This document shows positions 1 through 10,563 of a stretch of DNA of 24,715 nucleotides, piece by piece (the stretch's first letter is position 1; each line of letters begins with the position of its first letter). A program made the translations under genes and the position numbers. Source of the stretch: Temnopleurus reevesii (lineage: Eukaryota > Echinodermata > Echinoidea > Temnopleuroida > Temnopleuridae); NCBI GenBank assembly GCA_036244855.1, contig BQKZ01000797.1, forward strand, positions 94,809 through 119,523, read 5' to 3'. A model generated the notes under the pieces. The model did no database searches. It was given only the letters and a program-made list of their open reading frames with translations, and was not told where the DNA came from.

Positions 1-18
1 CCCCCCCCCCCCCCCCCC
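1..18. repeat. poly-C tract at window start
   Basis: An uninterrupted run of 18 C opens the window. It may be longer upstream. Such runs are prone to length error, and this may be an assembly edge. Confidence 0.9.
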
Positions 19-1380
19 TTCAAACCTCAAGTAAGTGGGCCTCTAATGAGGATTTAGGAGAAAACATACAATTTTTGATAGCTGCACTCACACAAAAGCA
101 GATAATAAAAATCTTGTTCCTAAATTTGGATGCTAAAAAAACTTTTTGGGTTGTTATCCAAAACTAACCAATGAATAATTAAGAGATGCAGCAACATGTT
201 ACAGACACATGATGAAGTCAATTGCTTTACGCTCTTTTACCTACAGGAAAAAAAAATCAATTTTTAGATATATTTTCAAAATGGCCGATCTTATTTGTGT
301 GAACATGCCAACTAAAATAGTCACTGGACATTCATGTATTACCTAGACAGCATAAAACATAGCAAGGTTAAAGAGATAGGATAGCCAAGGTGAGCTATGA
401 GCGTATGCATCAAGGCTCGATCTACATTAGGTTAGAACATGGTTAGACCATGGTTAGACCAAGGCTTGTTTGTGTGATTTGTTCATGGTTTAATGGACTA
501 ATCTGTCAAAGCTGACAGGAAATTGTGTTATGATTCATCAAATGAGGTCTGAATAACAAGCATGCATAAAAAGAACAAACACAACTTGGTTCAACATGTA
601 TGAGGATTGGTAACAACAAGACTTCTATTCATTGCTGATTTTATGAACTGGTCTACAACTATAGAGCAGTTGCATAAAACTGACATGGTAATGATTCAAT
701 TAGATGTAAATATGTGCAATGTGCAATACAAAATAGATAATGAACTACAAACAAAAAATTAGACAATAAAGAAGGGATTTGTTACAATCCTTATATATTA
801 ATAATATATACATCATAGCTTATAGCATATGCTTATAGAGATATATTCCTACTTTACAGCACAAACTTCCTATCAAGTATGCACTTCCTGGATCTTTCAC
901 CTTCAATTTACTTGTTTCACTTTCATCACTTCCTTTTCATTCCAATGATCCTTACTTCTCACTCTCTACATAACAAACATCAGAAAAACCACATTCACAT
1001 CCAGATTATAATATTCATTTCATTAACTAAACTTATGTGAATAATTTGATTAACCTGTACAAAATACAGTAACATCCCCTCATGTTAATATTCATCTCTT
1101 GATTTCTGACTCTGTAGAGGTTCTGAAAATGCATTTTCGTAATTTTAAAATGTTTTGGCCATATTCATTGCCATAGTAACTGTATGCCAGCAGCTCAGTA
1201 ACTGTGAACTGTGATAGGACACAGCATTAAAACAAAGTGCAGGCATGTGCATGCTTTATATCGAAGCAGAGCTTCATGGACTGTATGAAAGATAGATTGT
1301 TAAAGTGTGTCTAACTAGCTGGTCTATCTCTGTAAATGATATCAGGTAATTCCTATTCACCAGACGATGAAAGTCTGTCA
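19..1380. other. AT-rich non-coding DNA
   Basis: No gene, RNA or recognisable transposon is visible here. The exceptions are an 11-bp tandem repeat at 427-464 and AT-rich near-palindromes around 790-845. Stops are frequent in all frames. A 62-codon ORF starting at 1336 is about the length expected by chance at this base composition, and part of it is simply the hairpin at 1381-1413. Confidence 0.6.
427..464. repeat. 11-bp short tandem repeat (CATGGTTAGAC)
   Basis: CATGGTTAGAC occurs twice back to back (438-448 and 449-459), preceded by a diverged partial unit (TTAGGTTAGAA, 427-437) and followed by a fragment. A related array in the opposite orientation lies at 4005-4026. Confidence 0.75.
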
Positions 1381-1413
1381 GACCTTGGAGGGAGAAAATC
1401 TTCCTCCAAGGTC
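1381..1413. repeat. perfect 11-bp hairpin
   Basis: GACCTTGGAGG (1381-1391) is exactly complementary to CCTCCAAGGTC (1403-1413), with an 11-nt loop. Pairing does not extend beyond these bases. No poly-T or polyadenylation context makes it a terminator, and it is too short for a typical pre-miRNA. It may be the remnant of a small inverted repeat. Confidence 0.8.
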
Positions 1414-1734
1414 AAACCAAGGTGTAAAAGGGTAATCCCTTTCTCTGTCCAATCTCCTACATGGATGTCATATTACAAGGAAACAATTGCAGTTCATTAT
1501 GTTAGTAATACTCTCTTTAACTGATCTTAAATGACCTTGACTATAAGCCTATTAGCTAACAAGGATACAGGACAGGATATCTGCTTATTTTCATATTGCT
1601 AATGTGGAACAAGGACATTCTGGCTATTCCTATTCATTTTTGACAAATGCTATCTCATATCAGAATTGTTTTATTACAAATCATATTTTATAGGACACAA
1701 TAAAGCATACACAAAATTGTACAAAAAAGAGCAC
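1414..1734. other. non-coding DNA, nothing recognised
   Basis: AT-rich sequence with no repeat, RNA gene or convincing ORF. If the pogo-like element downstream has a left end it may lie here, but no matching inverted terminus was found by eye. Confidence 0.5.
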
Positions 1735-1885
1735 TGATATAACAAGCTCTCGTTATAACAATGTAATTTTCCTGGTCCCAACTCTTTGTATTTTATTGTA
1801 TTTTAACCCTGATATAACAAGGTTTCAATATAAAGAGGTAATTCCTCTGGTCCCGAAGACCTCGTTATAACAAGGTTTGACTGTA
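1735..1885 (-). mobile_element. pogo/Tigger-like transposon end, partial
   Basis: Read on the minus strand the right edge begins TA then CAGTCAAACCTTGTTATAAC, which has the form of pogo/Tigger termini (CAGT, AACCT, TTATAAC, with a TA target site). The TA is at 1884-1885. Inside are two diverged direct copies of a roughly 75-bp unit starting TGATATAACAAG at 1735 and 1810, each carrying a GGTCCC segment. Pogo family termini and TA targets are established; the assignment here rests on terminus resemblance only. No transposase frame and no opposite terminus was found, so this is a fragment or the end of a MITE. Confidence 0.5.
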
Positions 1886-2111
1886 TCTATAAAAATGAAT
1901 CTGACTATATTATGTTTGATAAGCTTGATGTCATTCACCCAAACATAGAAAGCAGCAGGTCCCATTAGTTTGTCTTTGGCTGTGAAATTCAAACTAGAAT
2001 ATGGTAGAAAAGATCTTTACGAGAACCAAATCCCCATTACACAAGCATGTAAAGCAATTTATATGTCAGCTCGTTTCACATCAAGTTCTTCATCCTGAAC
2101 ATTGTATACCT

Positions 2112-2629
2112 TTAAAGCCCATGTATAGTTTTGGTAAAGATTAAAGAAATGTGAATTTTGGGGATATATACCATGACATATAGTTTCTATACACATTTCA
2201 AATCATAGCATATTTTTCTACGAGCAAATTCTTTTGAAAATTTGAATTTGACCGTTAAATCGTATTTGGCGCCCTCTCTAGGTTATAACAATATTTTGCT
2301 TCTTATCGGGCATATAGAAAATTATTTCCAAGATTTTATTAAAGCATGCTAAAAAGGAATACATAAAGAATAAATTCTGAAATTTTTATCCAATTCTGTT
2401 CATGAGAAGCTGTCCTTTATCAAGAAAGAAAATATTGAATTCGCGTCGGGGGCTACAACGCTAAAATATTTTCCACCCTTTAGGTTATAACTTTTCCAAA
2501 ACTTGTTAATTTTTCGTACAATCTTTTGTACAACATGTTCATGATATCATGTTTCTTTTTAAGTAGATTTGAAGACAAAATTTGGCGATAAAAATATTCG
2601 CTTTTACCAAAACTATACTTGGGCTTTAA
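2112..2629. mobile_element. TTAA-flanked MITE, 518 bp
   Basis: TTAA occurs at both edges (2112-2115 and 2626-2629). Immediately inside is a terminal inverted repeat: AGCCCATGTATAGTTTTGGT on the left, and on the right a sequence whose reverse complement is AGCCCAAGTATAGTTTTGGT (one mismatch in 20). The interior has no coding frame and includes two direct copies of TAGGTTATAAC (2279-2289, 2481-2491). TTAA target duplication is characteristic of piggyBac and Kolobok transposons. The termini do not clearly decide between them, so the superfamily is left open. The element is non-autonomous and would need a transposase from elsewhere. Confidence 0.75.
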
Positions 2630-3502
2630 GACAAGTATACCAGTATGGCAAACACATACACTCAGAACATGCAGATCTCACATAGGCCTTGCTCAACTTC
2701 CTCTTCACTTCAATACGTACAGGAAAGTGGGATAAACAGCATATTTATCTAGCATATTATATTTGGTAATATTGTTTTAGCAGGAAGGAAATCTACATGA
2801 TAAGTAGTGTATGAACAGAAAATCAATGTTCACTGAATTGCACAAAAATTGAGAAAAAAAAACGGTCAAAACAGTAAATAAACAATGTGCCAAATGATTT
2901 TGCAAGAAAATTTGCAATAATGACAAAGTGGTACAATCAATAAATACCTGTGTTTTTGTCAGGATTTAGCAAGAGAGTAATAGGCAAAAAAATGTTCAGT
3001 AAATAAGGTTTGTCAGGAGTACATGTATATTACACTGTCCCAAATGATATTTCCTGTTCTGACTAGAGTCTAAAAAAGGGCATGGTGACTAGAATAACTA
3101 GGATTTTAACAAATTCTGAACTACTTTCTTATTTCTCTTGTTGACCCAATTCTTGTGGTGTTTATTCTTTCAACATATTTTGTGAACCTCCTATTTTCCA
3201 AATCAAAGTTTTTTGCTGCAGGCCACAACAAAATTAAATTAAGTGACTAGAGAGTTTACTTCCCCATGAAGAAATGTTGCTTGCCCAAATTCCTGATCAA
3301 CATTTTACATGCCCTCTAGTTAACATTATATTTCCTTTTATCTACAAATACATCTCATGTAAAAGGTTAATACATATTTTGACATACATTTTCAGTGTAC
3401 TAAATGTAAACCAGGGAGAGAATGATTCAAAAGAACAGGCTATAAAAAGTCAAATAAATTAACAATATTTCAAGAAAGTCTTCATATGCCAGTACCGCAT
3501 TT

Positions 3503-3561
3503 GGGCAAGTGATATTGAAAAATGCTTGCCCACACAGCTATTCCACTAGCCCCGGGCAAGC
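3503..3561. repeat. three-arm inverted repeat (GGGCAAG/CTTGCCC)
   Basis: GGGCAAG occurs at 3503-3509 and again at 3554-3560, with CTTGCCC at 3525-3531 between them. The middle arm can pair with either side: 7 bp with the left copy, 8 bp with the right copy if the adjoining G/C is included. This gives two mutually exclusive hairpins. The segment resembles degraded repeat DNA; no function is assigned. Confidence 0.7.
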
Positions 3562-4004
3562 AGACACGTGGGTTTGTAGAGCCCTGTGCTGGTACTTGAT
3601 ATTGGCTTTGAGGAATGTGTGGTGCATGTATAACAGGTGACAAAGCAAGTATAAAAACACACAAACCAGTGAAACCACTATCAACAATGGTGAGCAAGAG
3701 TAAAATAGTATCTTGATGTCTCCTAATTTCCATATAAAAGGGAAATATAGGCCTATTTCACCTTGGTTTTGTTTTATATAGAATATTATACAGGTATACA
3801 AAACTTGGTGATCCTTTCTATATATCTCAGTGCAAGAAATGGTCCCATGACATTAAAGGTAAAAGTCTGTGGAAAATAACAACAAATCTTCTTTCCATTT
3901 TTTTGTTAGGCATACCAATTTCCATACAGTCAATTCAACAAATATTTAACATTGCCTCTAGAAGTTCTAAACCATATGTATGACTCATCCTTTGTATTGA
4001 CCTA

Positions 4005-4026
4005 ACATGGTCTAGACATGGTCTAA
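4005..4026. repeat. 11-bp short tandem repeat (ACATGGTCTAG)
   Basis: ACATGGTCTAG (4005-4015) is followed directly by ACATGGTCTAA (4016-4026). Its reverse complement, rotated, reads CATGTCTAGAC, matching 9 of 11 bases of the CATGGTTAGAC repeat at 438-459. Confidence 0.7.
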
Positions 4027-4804
4027 TGCATCAACTGTTGTAGATTAGTGATATTTGCTCATTTTGGTAAATGGTGGGAAAATTTTATTTCAGGGCATGT
4101 TGTCTAGAAGTAGAAGTACTTCATGATACCAGATGTTTAGGATAGTAGGTAGATGGCTTCAACAAAAGGCTTGATAGTGATTCTATCTTTCATTAAGGAG
4201 AGTCGGTTTCACCCAAAGTACAATATTACTCTTTCCAGAGGAATGTACTCACAATGGAAGAAGAATCTGACACTAAAATTTCAGTGGCTTAAAACAATAA
4301 TTGATCATATATCTATTTGTCTAAACACGTCTGCTAATATTCAATGTGATGTTGACATTAATCCATCTACACATTTGTTGATGATAAAAATGATTTCTTT
4401 CAACATGTTGATCCATTTTGATTGCTGTGAAGTGAAAAGGAGGACGTGAAGCACAACTATAATGGGACTTTAAATATAACAGATGAGGCTGAAGTTACAG
4501 ATTGAAGTCAAAAAATGTAAAATGCCACTAGCAAAAATAATGGGGGTATTTATAATTATCTCTTTACAGGTTTTCAGTTGTTTCCATCTTGACTGGTTCT
4601 GAAAAGATTGTTTTGTCTAACAATAATCTTTCAGTACTGTTATTATATCCTCAGACATATTTTGAGTATTTAGAAGAGTCTGTTATCTACATTTCAGAAA
4701 TAGACTTCCATCAGCAATATAAGCCGCCTCCAAAAGACAGACTTTAAACCCCAACGTAGACTCACCATGTTTGCATTTTCTGTCTTTCACCCCTCCACTT
4801 CCAG

Positions 4805-4850
4805 CAGGGGGACACAAAGATGAAATACACCCCTCCTTGTGAGCCCCCTG
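4805..4850. repeat. GC-rich hairpin
   Basis: CAGGGGG (4805-4811) pairs with CCCCCTG (4844-4850), and CACAA (4813-4817) pairs with TTGTG (4837-4841). A small asymmetric bulge separates the helices and the loop is 19 nt. The total stem of 12 bp is below usual pre-miRNA length. Confidence 0.6.
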
Positions 4851-4852
4851 TC

Positions 4853-6275
4853 CCTATTCACTGCTCCAATGTATATTCCTAATAATAGTTCCAAGACTGA
4901 ACAAAATGAAATCCTCCTTCACATAGATCACATACAACTAAGTTGATACCACCACGTAACTCAAAGACTGTCCTGTTACACAAAGTTTTTGTCGCTGTAT
5001 TAAGTGAAAAGTAAAGGACTATGAACAGAGAACCGGTACTAAGTCCATTGAATACTTCCTACTCAGTCTACTTATATGTATGTGTTTAGTCCACGTGTAT
5101 ACCAGTCATACACACAGACACACACTGGTATCCAAGCACTTAGCTTATCAGTGCATGACTTTACTATCTGTAGTGATAAGAGGCATTCAGGCAAACCAGG
5201 ATCAGGCCTCTTCAAGGGGATAAATGTTGGGTTTGTTTATGATCCAATGCTTTCAGGAGATCACAATAAAGAGCCCACAAACACCATCTTCTGGAATGTC
5301 TGTAGTCACCTAATAAAGTATTCTCTTCTCACTTGTGTCAGAGGAATTTGCTTCAAGCAGTCTTTGTTGTTGTTGTTGTTGTTGTTTAGGAAGGAGGCCT
5401 AAAATTTCTGTATCATTTACAAAGATCTATTATGTGTGTATTTCTTCTTGTGTAGGCCTGTTCAAGGGCGGCCAACTGTAAAACATAAAAACTATTGGTT
5501 GTCTCTTCTGAAAGGATGACTAAAATGTCTTAATTTTTATACGCCAGGATTCATTGATAAAATACAAATATTGAAATGCTTCAACATTTGCAATTAGGCC
5601 ATTATAACCCCTTCATAAGTGCATTGTTCTCTTACTTATTGAAATGCAGAATGAGAGAAAGCAACAATCAAATTGTCATCAATGTTGCGGTCAATTAAAT
5701 GAGATGATTAGATCAAAGCGTGTGTAGGGGTCAATATTGAATAGAATGCATGAGCTTACGTACATGTTGCCATGGCATTGTCTTCATGAAACCAACCCAT
5801 TCTCATTTAGTCTTTCAATAAGAATTGAATTAATAAATTCGCCATGTAGTAAACATACATACCCACTTCCAGTTATCTTTTTTGGTAATTCATCAACATA
5901 GTTATTGATTTATTAATGTATTTATTCATTTATGAATTTACTTATCAAGTTATCAATTATTTTCTTTATATATTCATCACTTATCTTTATCTATCTAAAT
6001 GATGTCTGTATATAGGATTAATCATTTTACTTCTAGAACACATACTATGCTTAAGATTATAATATTAGCAAGAGATTATAACTAAATGTATCTTTATCAG
6101 TAGTCACTTACACTTTGCATATCATCACTTCTATAGAGCTAAAAAATTGATATTTTATAATCAAGATTTGCATTTAAGAATGTAATTGAACTTATTAAAC
6201 GGCTTGATTCTTTTTAATGCTATGCCATCCTAAAAATTATTGATCTTTTCCCACATTTCTTTTATGTTTTGAAGC
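4853..6275. other. AT-rich non-coding DNA with one unassigned ORF
   Basis: A 108-codon plus-strand frame runs 5076-5402, ending in a leucine run encoded by the (TTG)n tract and a short RKEA tail. It resembles no protein I recognise. No Kozak-type context or splice site pair clearly supports it. The stretch 5830-6000 is strongly AT-rich with repeated TTTAT/TTCAT words. Nothing else is seen. Confidence 0.45.
5364..5386. repeat. (TTG)n microsatellite
   Basis: About 7.7 perfect TTG units. It inflates the end of the ORF at 5076-5402 as a poly-leucine run. Confidence 0.95.
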
Positions 6276-6410
6276 TGACCTTAAAGTGACCACGATCTCC
6301 CCTGTTCAATAATACCCCCTTTCAACACAAGGTATGAGATCATCCATACTCTCTACACGGACCGACCGACGGAGGCAGAGACAGAATCACAAAACCAATA
6401 TTTCCTGTCT
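6276..6410. repeat. decayed ACGG-type dispersed repeat
   Basis: Two nuclear-receptor-like half-sites (TGACCT at 6276 and TGACCA at 6287) are followed by ACACGGACCGACCGACGG (6355-6372) and then GGCAGAGACAGAATCACAAA. The ACGG-rich tract recalls the microsatellite of the larger element at 22727-23714 and of similar marine-invertebrate repeats. No tandem core or termini survive, so this is a tentative remnant. Confidence 0.3.
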
Positions 6411-7564
6411 CCCATTGGACATTCATAAAGCAGTTTAGAAATGTCAGAATTCACAGACAATTTCATATTCAGAAGCAAAAAAAATAAGTGATTACCAGTT
6501 ATGAAAATGCAGTACTAGAATAATACCAATTATAAATACACAAAGAAGAATTGTGTACAAAAGATAGCATACCTTATAAACAAAGGCACTTTTTTAAATT
6601 TCTAGTTAAAATATTTTCTAAAAACTTTTGAAAAATGCTTGTAGCAACTATGTTGGATCCCCTGGAGATTCCAATGAGACAAGTTTTACAGCTATAAGAT
6701 GTGAGTGAAAAAAATGACGCAAAGATTTCCTTGCCATAGACATTCTTCTTTGTGAAATAATTAACATAATCATTGATAATCTTCCATTAAAAACAATTGA
6801 AGCCATATAACATATATGCGTAGATAACAATATATAGATATGTAAATAACGTATGAGTAGATCACAATTCTGATCTGCAATTGCTTTTAGATGTCTTCAT
6901 ACATTATGAAGAAAATATTGAATACATGTACATGAAATTTGTTTATACAAATTCAACTACAGAGGAAATATGTTAAATACTCATGATAAATGGAACAGCT
7001 TTCATTTCATTAAAAAAGGATCATTTAATTTGAATATTCGGATATGACACTAAGAGAAGCTTTTATTTTAATTGAGATGTGTTAATTCCTGTCAGATGGT
7101 ATCTTCTGTATGTGGATATCATAACAGATCTAGACCAAAGGTGTTGATAGTTGGTCTCTATTCCTGCCGCTCCTACCTCTAAATATTTATCTCTTCTATT
7201 CATCACATATCTATCTCAAACATAACCAAGATGGAATTAGCCTTGATGTCTATTTCCATTTTGGTCTGGCATGCCAAGCAATGAGTTCTGTGAGATATTG
7301 GATATTTCTCATTCTTGTGAGCCAAACGAGCATGGGACATTTGTTGGGAGGATAAGCTTGATGGTTGATACTTCCTATTATCATTGATATTCTGTTGTAT
7401 TTCAAAACAGATAAATACCACATGATTTCAAAATATGCATGTTCCCAATATGAATTATCATATCTGGGGACTGTAACATAAATTATGAGACTAAACTTAC
7501 AATACATATCAATCATAATGGCAAAACGTGTACCATAAAGATACAATTGATTTTCAATTAATAA
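6411..7564. other. AT-rich non-coding DNA
   Basis: No gene or repeat is recognised. Overlapping minus-strand frames at 7203-7421 (72 codons) and 7250-7546 (98 codons) share DNA in different frames and match nothing known; at least one must be spurious. If the candidate exon at 7582 is real, this stretch would be its upstream intron. Confidence 0.45.
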
Positions 7565-7581
7565 TCTCTTTTATGTTACAG

Positions 7582-7741
7582 GTCTCAGATCAGAGATGAG
7601 CTGCCAGAGAGTCTTGTAAAAGTGAGAAAAGAAACAAACCTGTTTATATTCATCTCAAGATCCATGATTGCTCTTCCATCATCAGTCAATTATCTTCCTG
7701 ATTACAGATATCTACCAAATGATGTCCAAAGCAGAATATGA
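7582..7741 (+). CDS. possible terminal exon or coding remnant, unassigned
   Basis: A good splice-acceptor context (TCTCTTTTATGTTACAG, 7565-7581) precedes a frame open to a TGA at 7739-7741. After the leading G it encodes 52 residues starting SQIRDELPESLVKVRKETNL and ending NDVQSRI, a mixed, protein-like composition. There is no ATG near the start, so it could only be an internal-to-terminal exon entered after two bases of a codon. An alternative donor, GTGAG at 7622, would make a 40-nt exon instead. Just after the stop, a second frame (one base back) opens with ATG at 7738 and runs to 7839 (33 residues, ending ELFWQAHQQ), as if one coding stretch had been broken by a frameshift. I recognise no family. 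The length is within chance limits for this composition, so confidence is low. No polyadenylation signal is obvious close downstream. Confidence 0.2.
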
Positions 7742-7839
7742 TCACACATGTCTATCCCATGGTGTCTGAGCACACTGGCATCAGGGACTGCATCTTCAAA
7801 ACAAAGCCAGAACTTTTCTGGCAGGCACACCAACAGTGA

Positions 7840-8263
7840 TGATGAGCAAGTGATTAACTGATTATAACAAATCTATGACCATCCATCTTGTATGTCACAT
7901 TGTCCATCGAAGAGAGCTGTAGCTCCAACTACCAATAGACTCATGTACATCATGCAAACAAGCTAAATGGGCCGTTTAACAAAGTGAGAAATCTAAAGCA
8001 CTACTGAATCATTGTCTGGTTATTGTGAAGTTTATTGATTATTTTCTTTTATTGTGTATGAGAAAGTTGGATATTGTCTGAGTTGTTGGATGAATGGTGG
8101 CATTGTTCAGAATCAGAATCAATATCAACCAGTGTGTTCAATCAGTTTTGTTTTGGTTCATATGCATTCGACATTACTACACGTGGACTGACAAAATAGG
8201 GAGAGGGGCTTAAGGTGTAACCCCCTTCTTTTTATTTAATGTGTGCAAACCTATGGTAATGTG
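7840..8263. other. non-coding DNA, nothing recognised
   Basis: No repeat, RNA gene or ORF stands out. It could hold the 3' untranslated region of the candidate exon upstream, but no clear AATAAA followed by a GT-rich element was found. Confidence 0.4.
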
Positions 8264-8683
8264 TTAAATTGTAACAATACCCAAAATTCCATAATACATG
8301 TACCTGCATCCGTCTATGCCTGTCAGAAAAATCTTTCGGTTAGTAAAAAAAAAATTGGCACTGCCTAACCGTTGGTTACATACTTGTAAGATCTTTTCAT
8401 TCAAAACTTGGATGGTTGTCATTTTATCCAACATGCCGATTTTTAACAACATTTTCTGAGAGGACAGATTTATTATGATTTTCTGCAAAAAAAGGGAATA
8501 GAATAGGTCATGAAGATGAATGTATTCATATAATTTTTCTATGTTAAGTATATTTTCTTTAGTTTGGACCACAATAGTAACTTGGTGTACATTGAGAGCT
8601 CTATAAGCATAACATATTATTATAATCCAGATGGTAAAGGAACTTAGAAAGAGGTGGAAAGGGATGCTTACATACAAAATCAA
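8264..8683 (-). other. 139-codon unassigned ORF
   Basis: This is the longest ATG-initiated frame seen in the window. The predicted protein begins with a hydrophobic stretch (about residues 1-27, with a WIIIICY core) that could be a signal anchor or membrane segment. It continues with a leucine/isoleucine/lysine-rich region and ends ILGIVTI. No conserved motif or family is recognised. At roughly 35% GC an uninterrupted 139 codons is unusual but not excluded by chance, and hydrophobic composition is what random AT-rich DNA encodes. A GTAAG donor-like string lies six codons in. It has no supporting neighbours. A decayed transposon frame is possible; a functional gene is unlikely. Confidence 0.15.
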
Positions 8684-10563
8684 AGAATTGACAGAAACAT
8701 GGATCTGTCAATCTTTTAGCAAAGGATCAGTTGCCTGAACAACTGTCATATTAAAACTAAACTATATGTTCATCAGGGGCCAATGGGATGACTTACTTAC
8801 TAAAAACAAACACTCTAATGCTGCCAACATTATAAATCTTGCTAAAATTTAGTGTATAATAGATGTATCAATATCATATATATTTGAAAAAAACAATATT
8901 CATGTCAAGATATACTGACAAAACATGACATCAGTCATTGAATCACCCAAAACTCATCCAACTAAAAACCCTCATGGAATGCTCTGAACCAAAGATGTGT
9001 GAAATATATCAAGAATAAACATTCTCTGAGAAATCATTGCACAAACTGCAGCCAACCATCTCCCTCGGCACTTTGGTTGAAAATAATCATAATTTAAATT
9101 TTAAAAAAAAACTAACCTAATCTAACTGAGCTGGAAAGCAAAAATAGACTTTAGAACCAGAAGGCTGCTATCTATGTGTTAATTGCCTTAGTTCATATCT
9201 ATAAACACATGAACAGACTGGAAAATGAGTGGTACATTTGCAGCACCGATCAGTAAGACAAACTCATGGCCCAAAGATGGATGGTAACCAATTCAATTCT
9301 CACTTACCTCACCAACATCAGACAAGGGTATCAAAATGAATAACTCCAAATGCCATCCTCAGTCTAAATATCATTCAACATAAATCAAGCAATTTCTACC
9401 CATTTTGATGGATCTTTTTATGATCCTATGAAGAAGTGCCCAAGTGTGACAAGCAGTAGTCATGTATTCCTGTACAGGTACGATGGTGAGGCAGCAGTGC
9501 TTCATACCAGACAGTAGGGGGTACATTAGATGCTGGAATCAAAACCAACAAGCGACTCTTATGCAATGCATGCAATGCAAGTAAAACCCTCGCAAGATCA
9601 AACTACCCATGGCGTAATCAGCCAATGTATACAACATGGGCCGGTGACATTTGAAAAACTACACAAACACGGGGTCATGTTGGAAAATATGTGAGATATG
9701 CAAGCTACCGTATTGGCTTGCTTTCAAGGTGCCATCACGAACCAGAGTTGTAAGTTTTGTAGGATATACCTTGGCAATACGTGAGGAAGCACTTCTAGCT
9801 AATCATCTAATGTGGGGGGTTTGACCCTTCACCCCCTCATAATACTTGACAGTGTCAATGAACCTCTACACCATGTTGAATGTTAGCATCATCCCTCATC
9901 TATCACTCACTCTGTCCAAATAGGCTTAAATGGGACCTCTATCAAACCTGAAATACTATGCGAAACCTTCATCAAGGAGAACCTCTACTAAACCTTGACA
10001 GCAGGAAGCAAACCTGTGACAAATTTGACTGAATTTCACCTTTTGAGGTTTGCAGGGGGCACTGCAGGCCCCTCACAGGGTAATCCTAATCTATGCAATA
10101 ATAAAATCCCCATTGTTTTAAAGACAAAATATCTTTTGAATATGAGTTATACCTTTGTTCACTTTTTAGATTTGCAACAGTTATTATACCTGCCTCGAAA
10201 ACTTAACATGTCTCCCATATGTTCCAATTTCAAGGATTTTCAAGCTACACTCTAGTGGGAAGCCTTATTATTCCTCCTCTCCTTTCCACTGCCACAATAT
10301 ACAGCTACATGTATTTTACTTTACCTGCCAAATGTTTTATTCTGTTTAATTAGTTTTATTCTGAATAGGATCCAGTAAGACAGCTATGAGTCCTATGTAA
10401 AGAACATGGCATGGCACCTACCTATACCCTTATGTAAAACATCAATTCCCACTAAAAAGGATTATTTTGGGATGGCATTTGTATCGTGTTTATGGATGGC
10501 ACCTTATTACTTATATCTTCATCATTTGCAAAATTTTGTCAACATTACCTCCATTTTAAAGTG
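8684..10563. other. non-coding DNA, mostly single copy
   Basis: No gene is recognised. ATGCAATGC is duplicated in tandem at 9561-9578. A minus-strand donor-like site (the complement of CTTACCTCACC near 9303) and a 21-base stretch between acceptor- and donor-like strings near 9731-9751 were checked and not accepted as exons. An 86-codon frame at 9995-10255 is unassigned. Confidence 0.45.

Larger units (their letters stand above)
2630..4804. other. AT-rich non-coding DNA with short inverted repeats
   Basis: No gene is recognised. Two short structures are listed separately (3503-3561 and 4005-4026). The longest frame is 98 codons on the plus strand at 4153-4449; it matches no family I know and has no clear splice or promoter context. 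A frame at 3482-3733 (minus) is largely the translation of the hairpin region. Confidence 0.5.

Noticed and set aside
3482..3801. Overlapping minus-strand frames of 83 and 87 codons
   Set aside because: They share DNA in different frames, cover a hairpin-bearing repeat-like segment and match no known protein.
5076..5402. 108-codon plus-strand frame as a gene
   Set aside because: The end is a poly-leucine run from a (TTG)n microsatellite. There is no splice or promoter support and no recognisable domain.
9300..9365. Minus-strand exon with a strong donor (complement of CTTACCTCACC)
   Set aside because: From the best upstream acceptor all three frames contain stops; only an implausible acceptor leaves an open frame.
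9716..9760. 21-nt microexon between TTGCTTTCAAG and GTAAGTTT
   Set aside because: Acceptor- and donor-like strings are common in this composition, seven codons cannot be judged, and no neighbouring exons were found.
9811..9850. GGGGGG/CCCCC hairpin as a terminator or regulatory RNA
   Set aside because: The stem is only about five G-C pairs with no other support.
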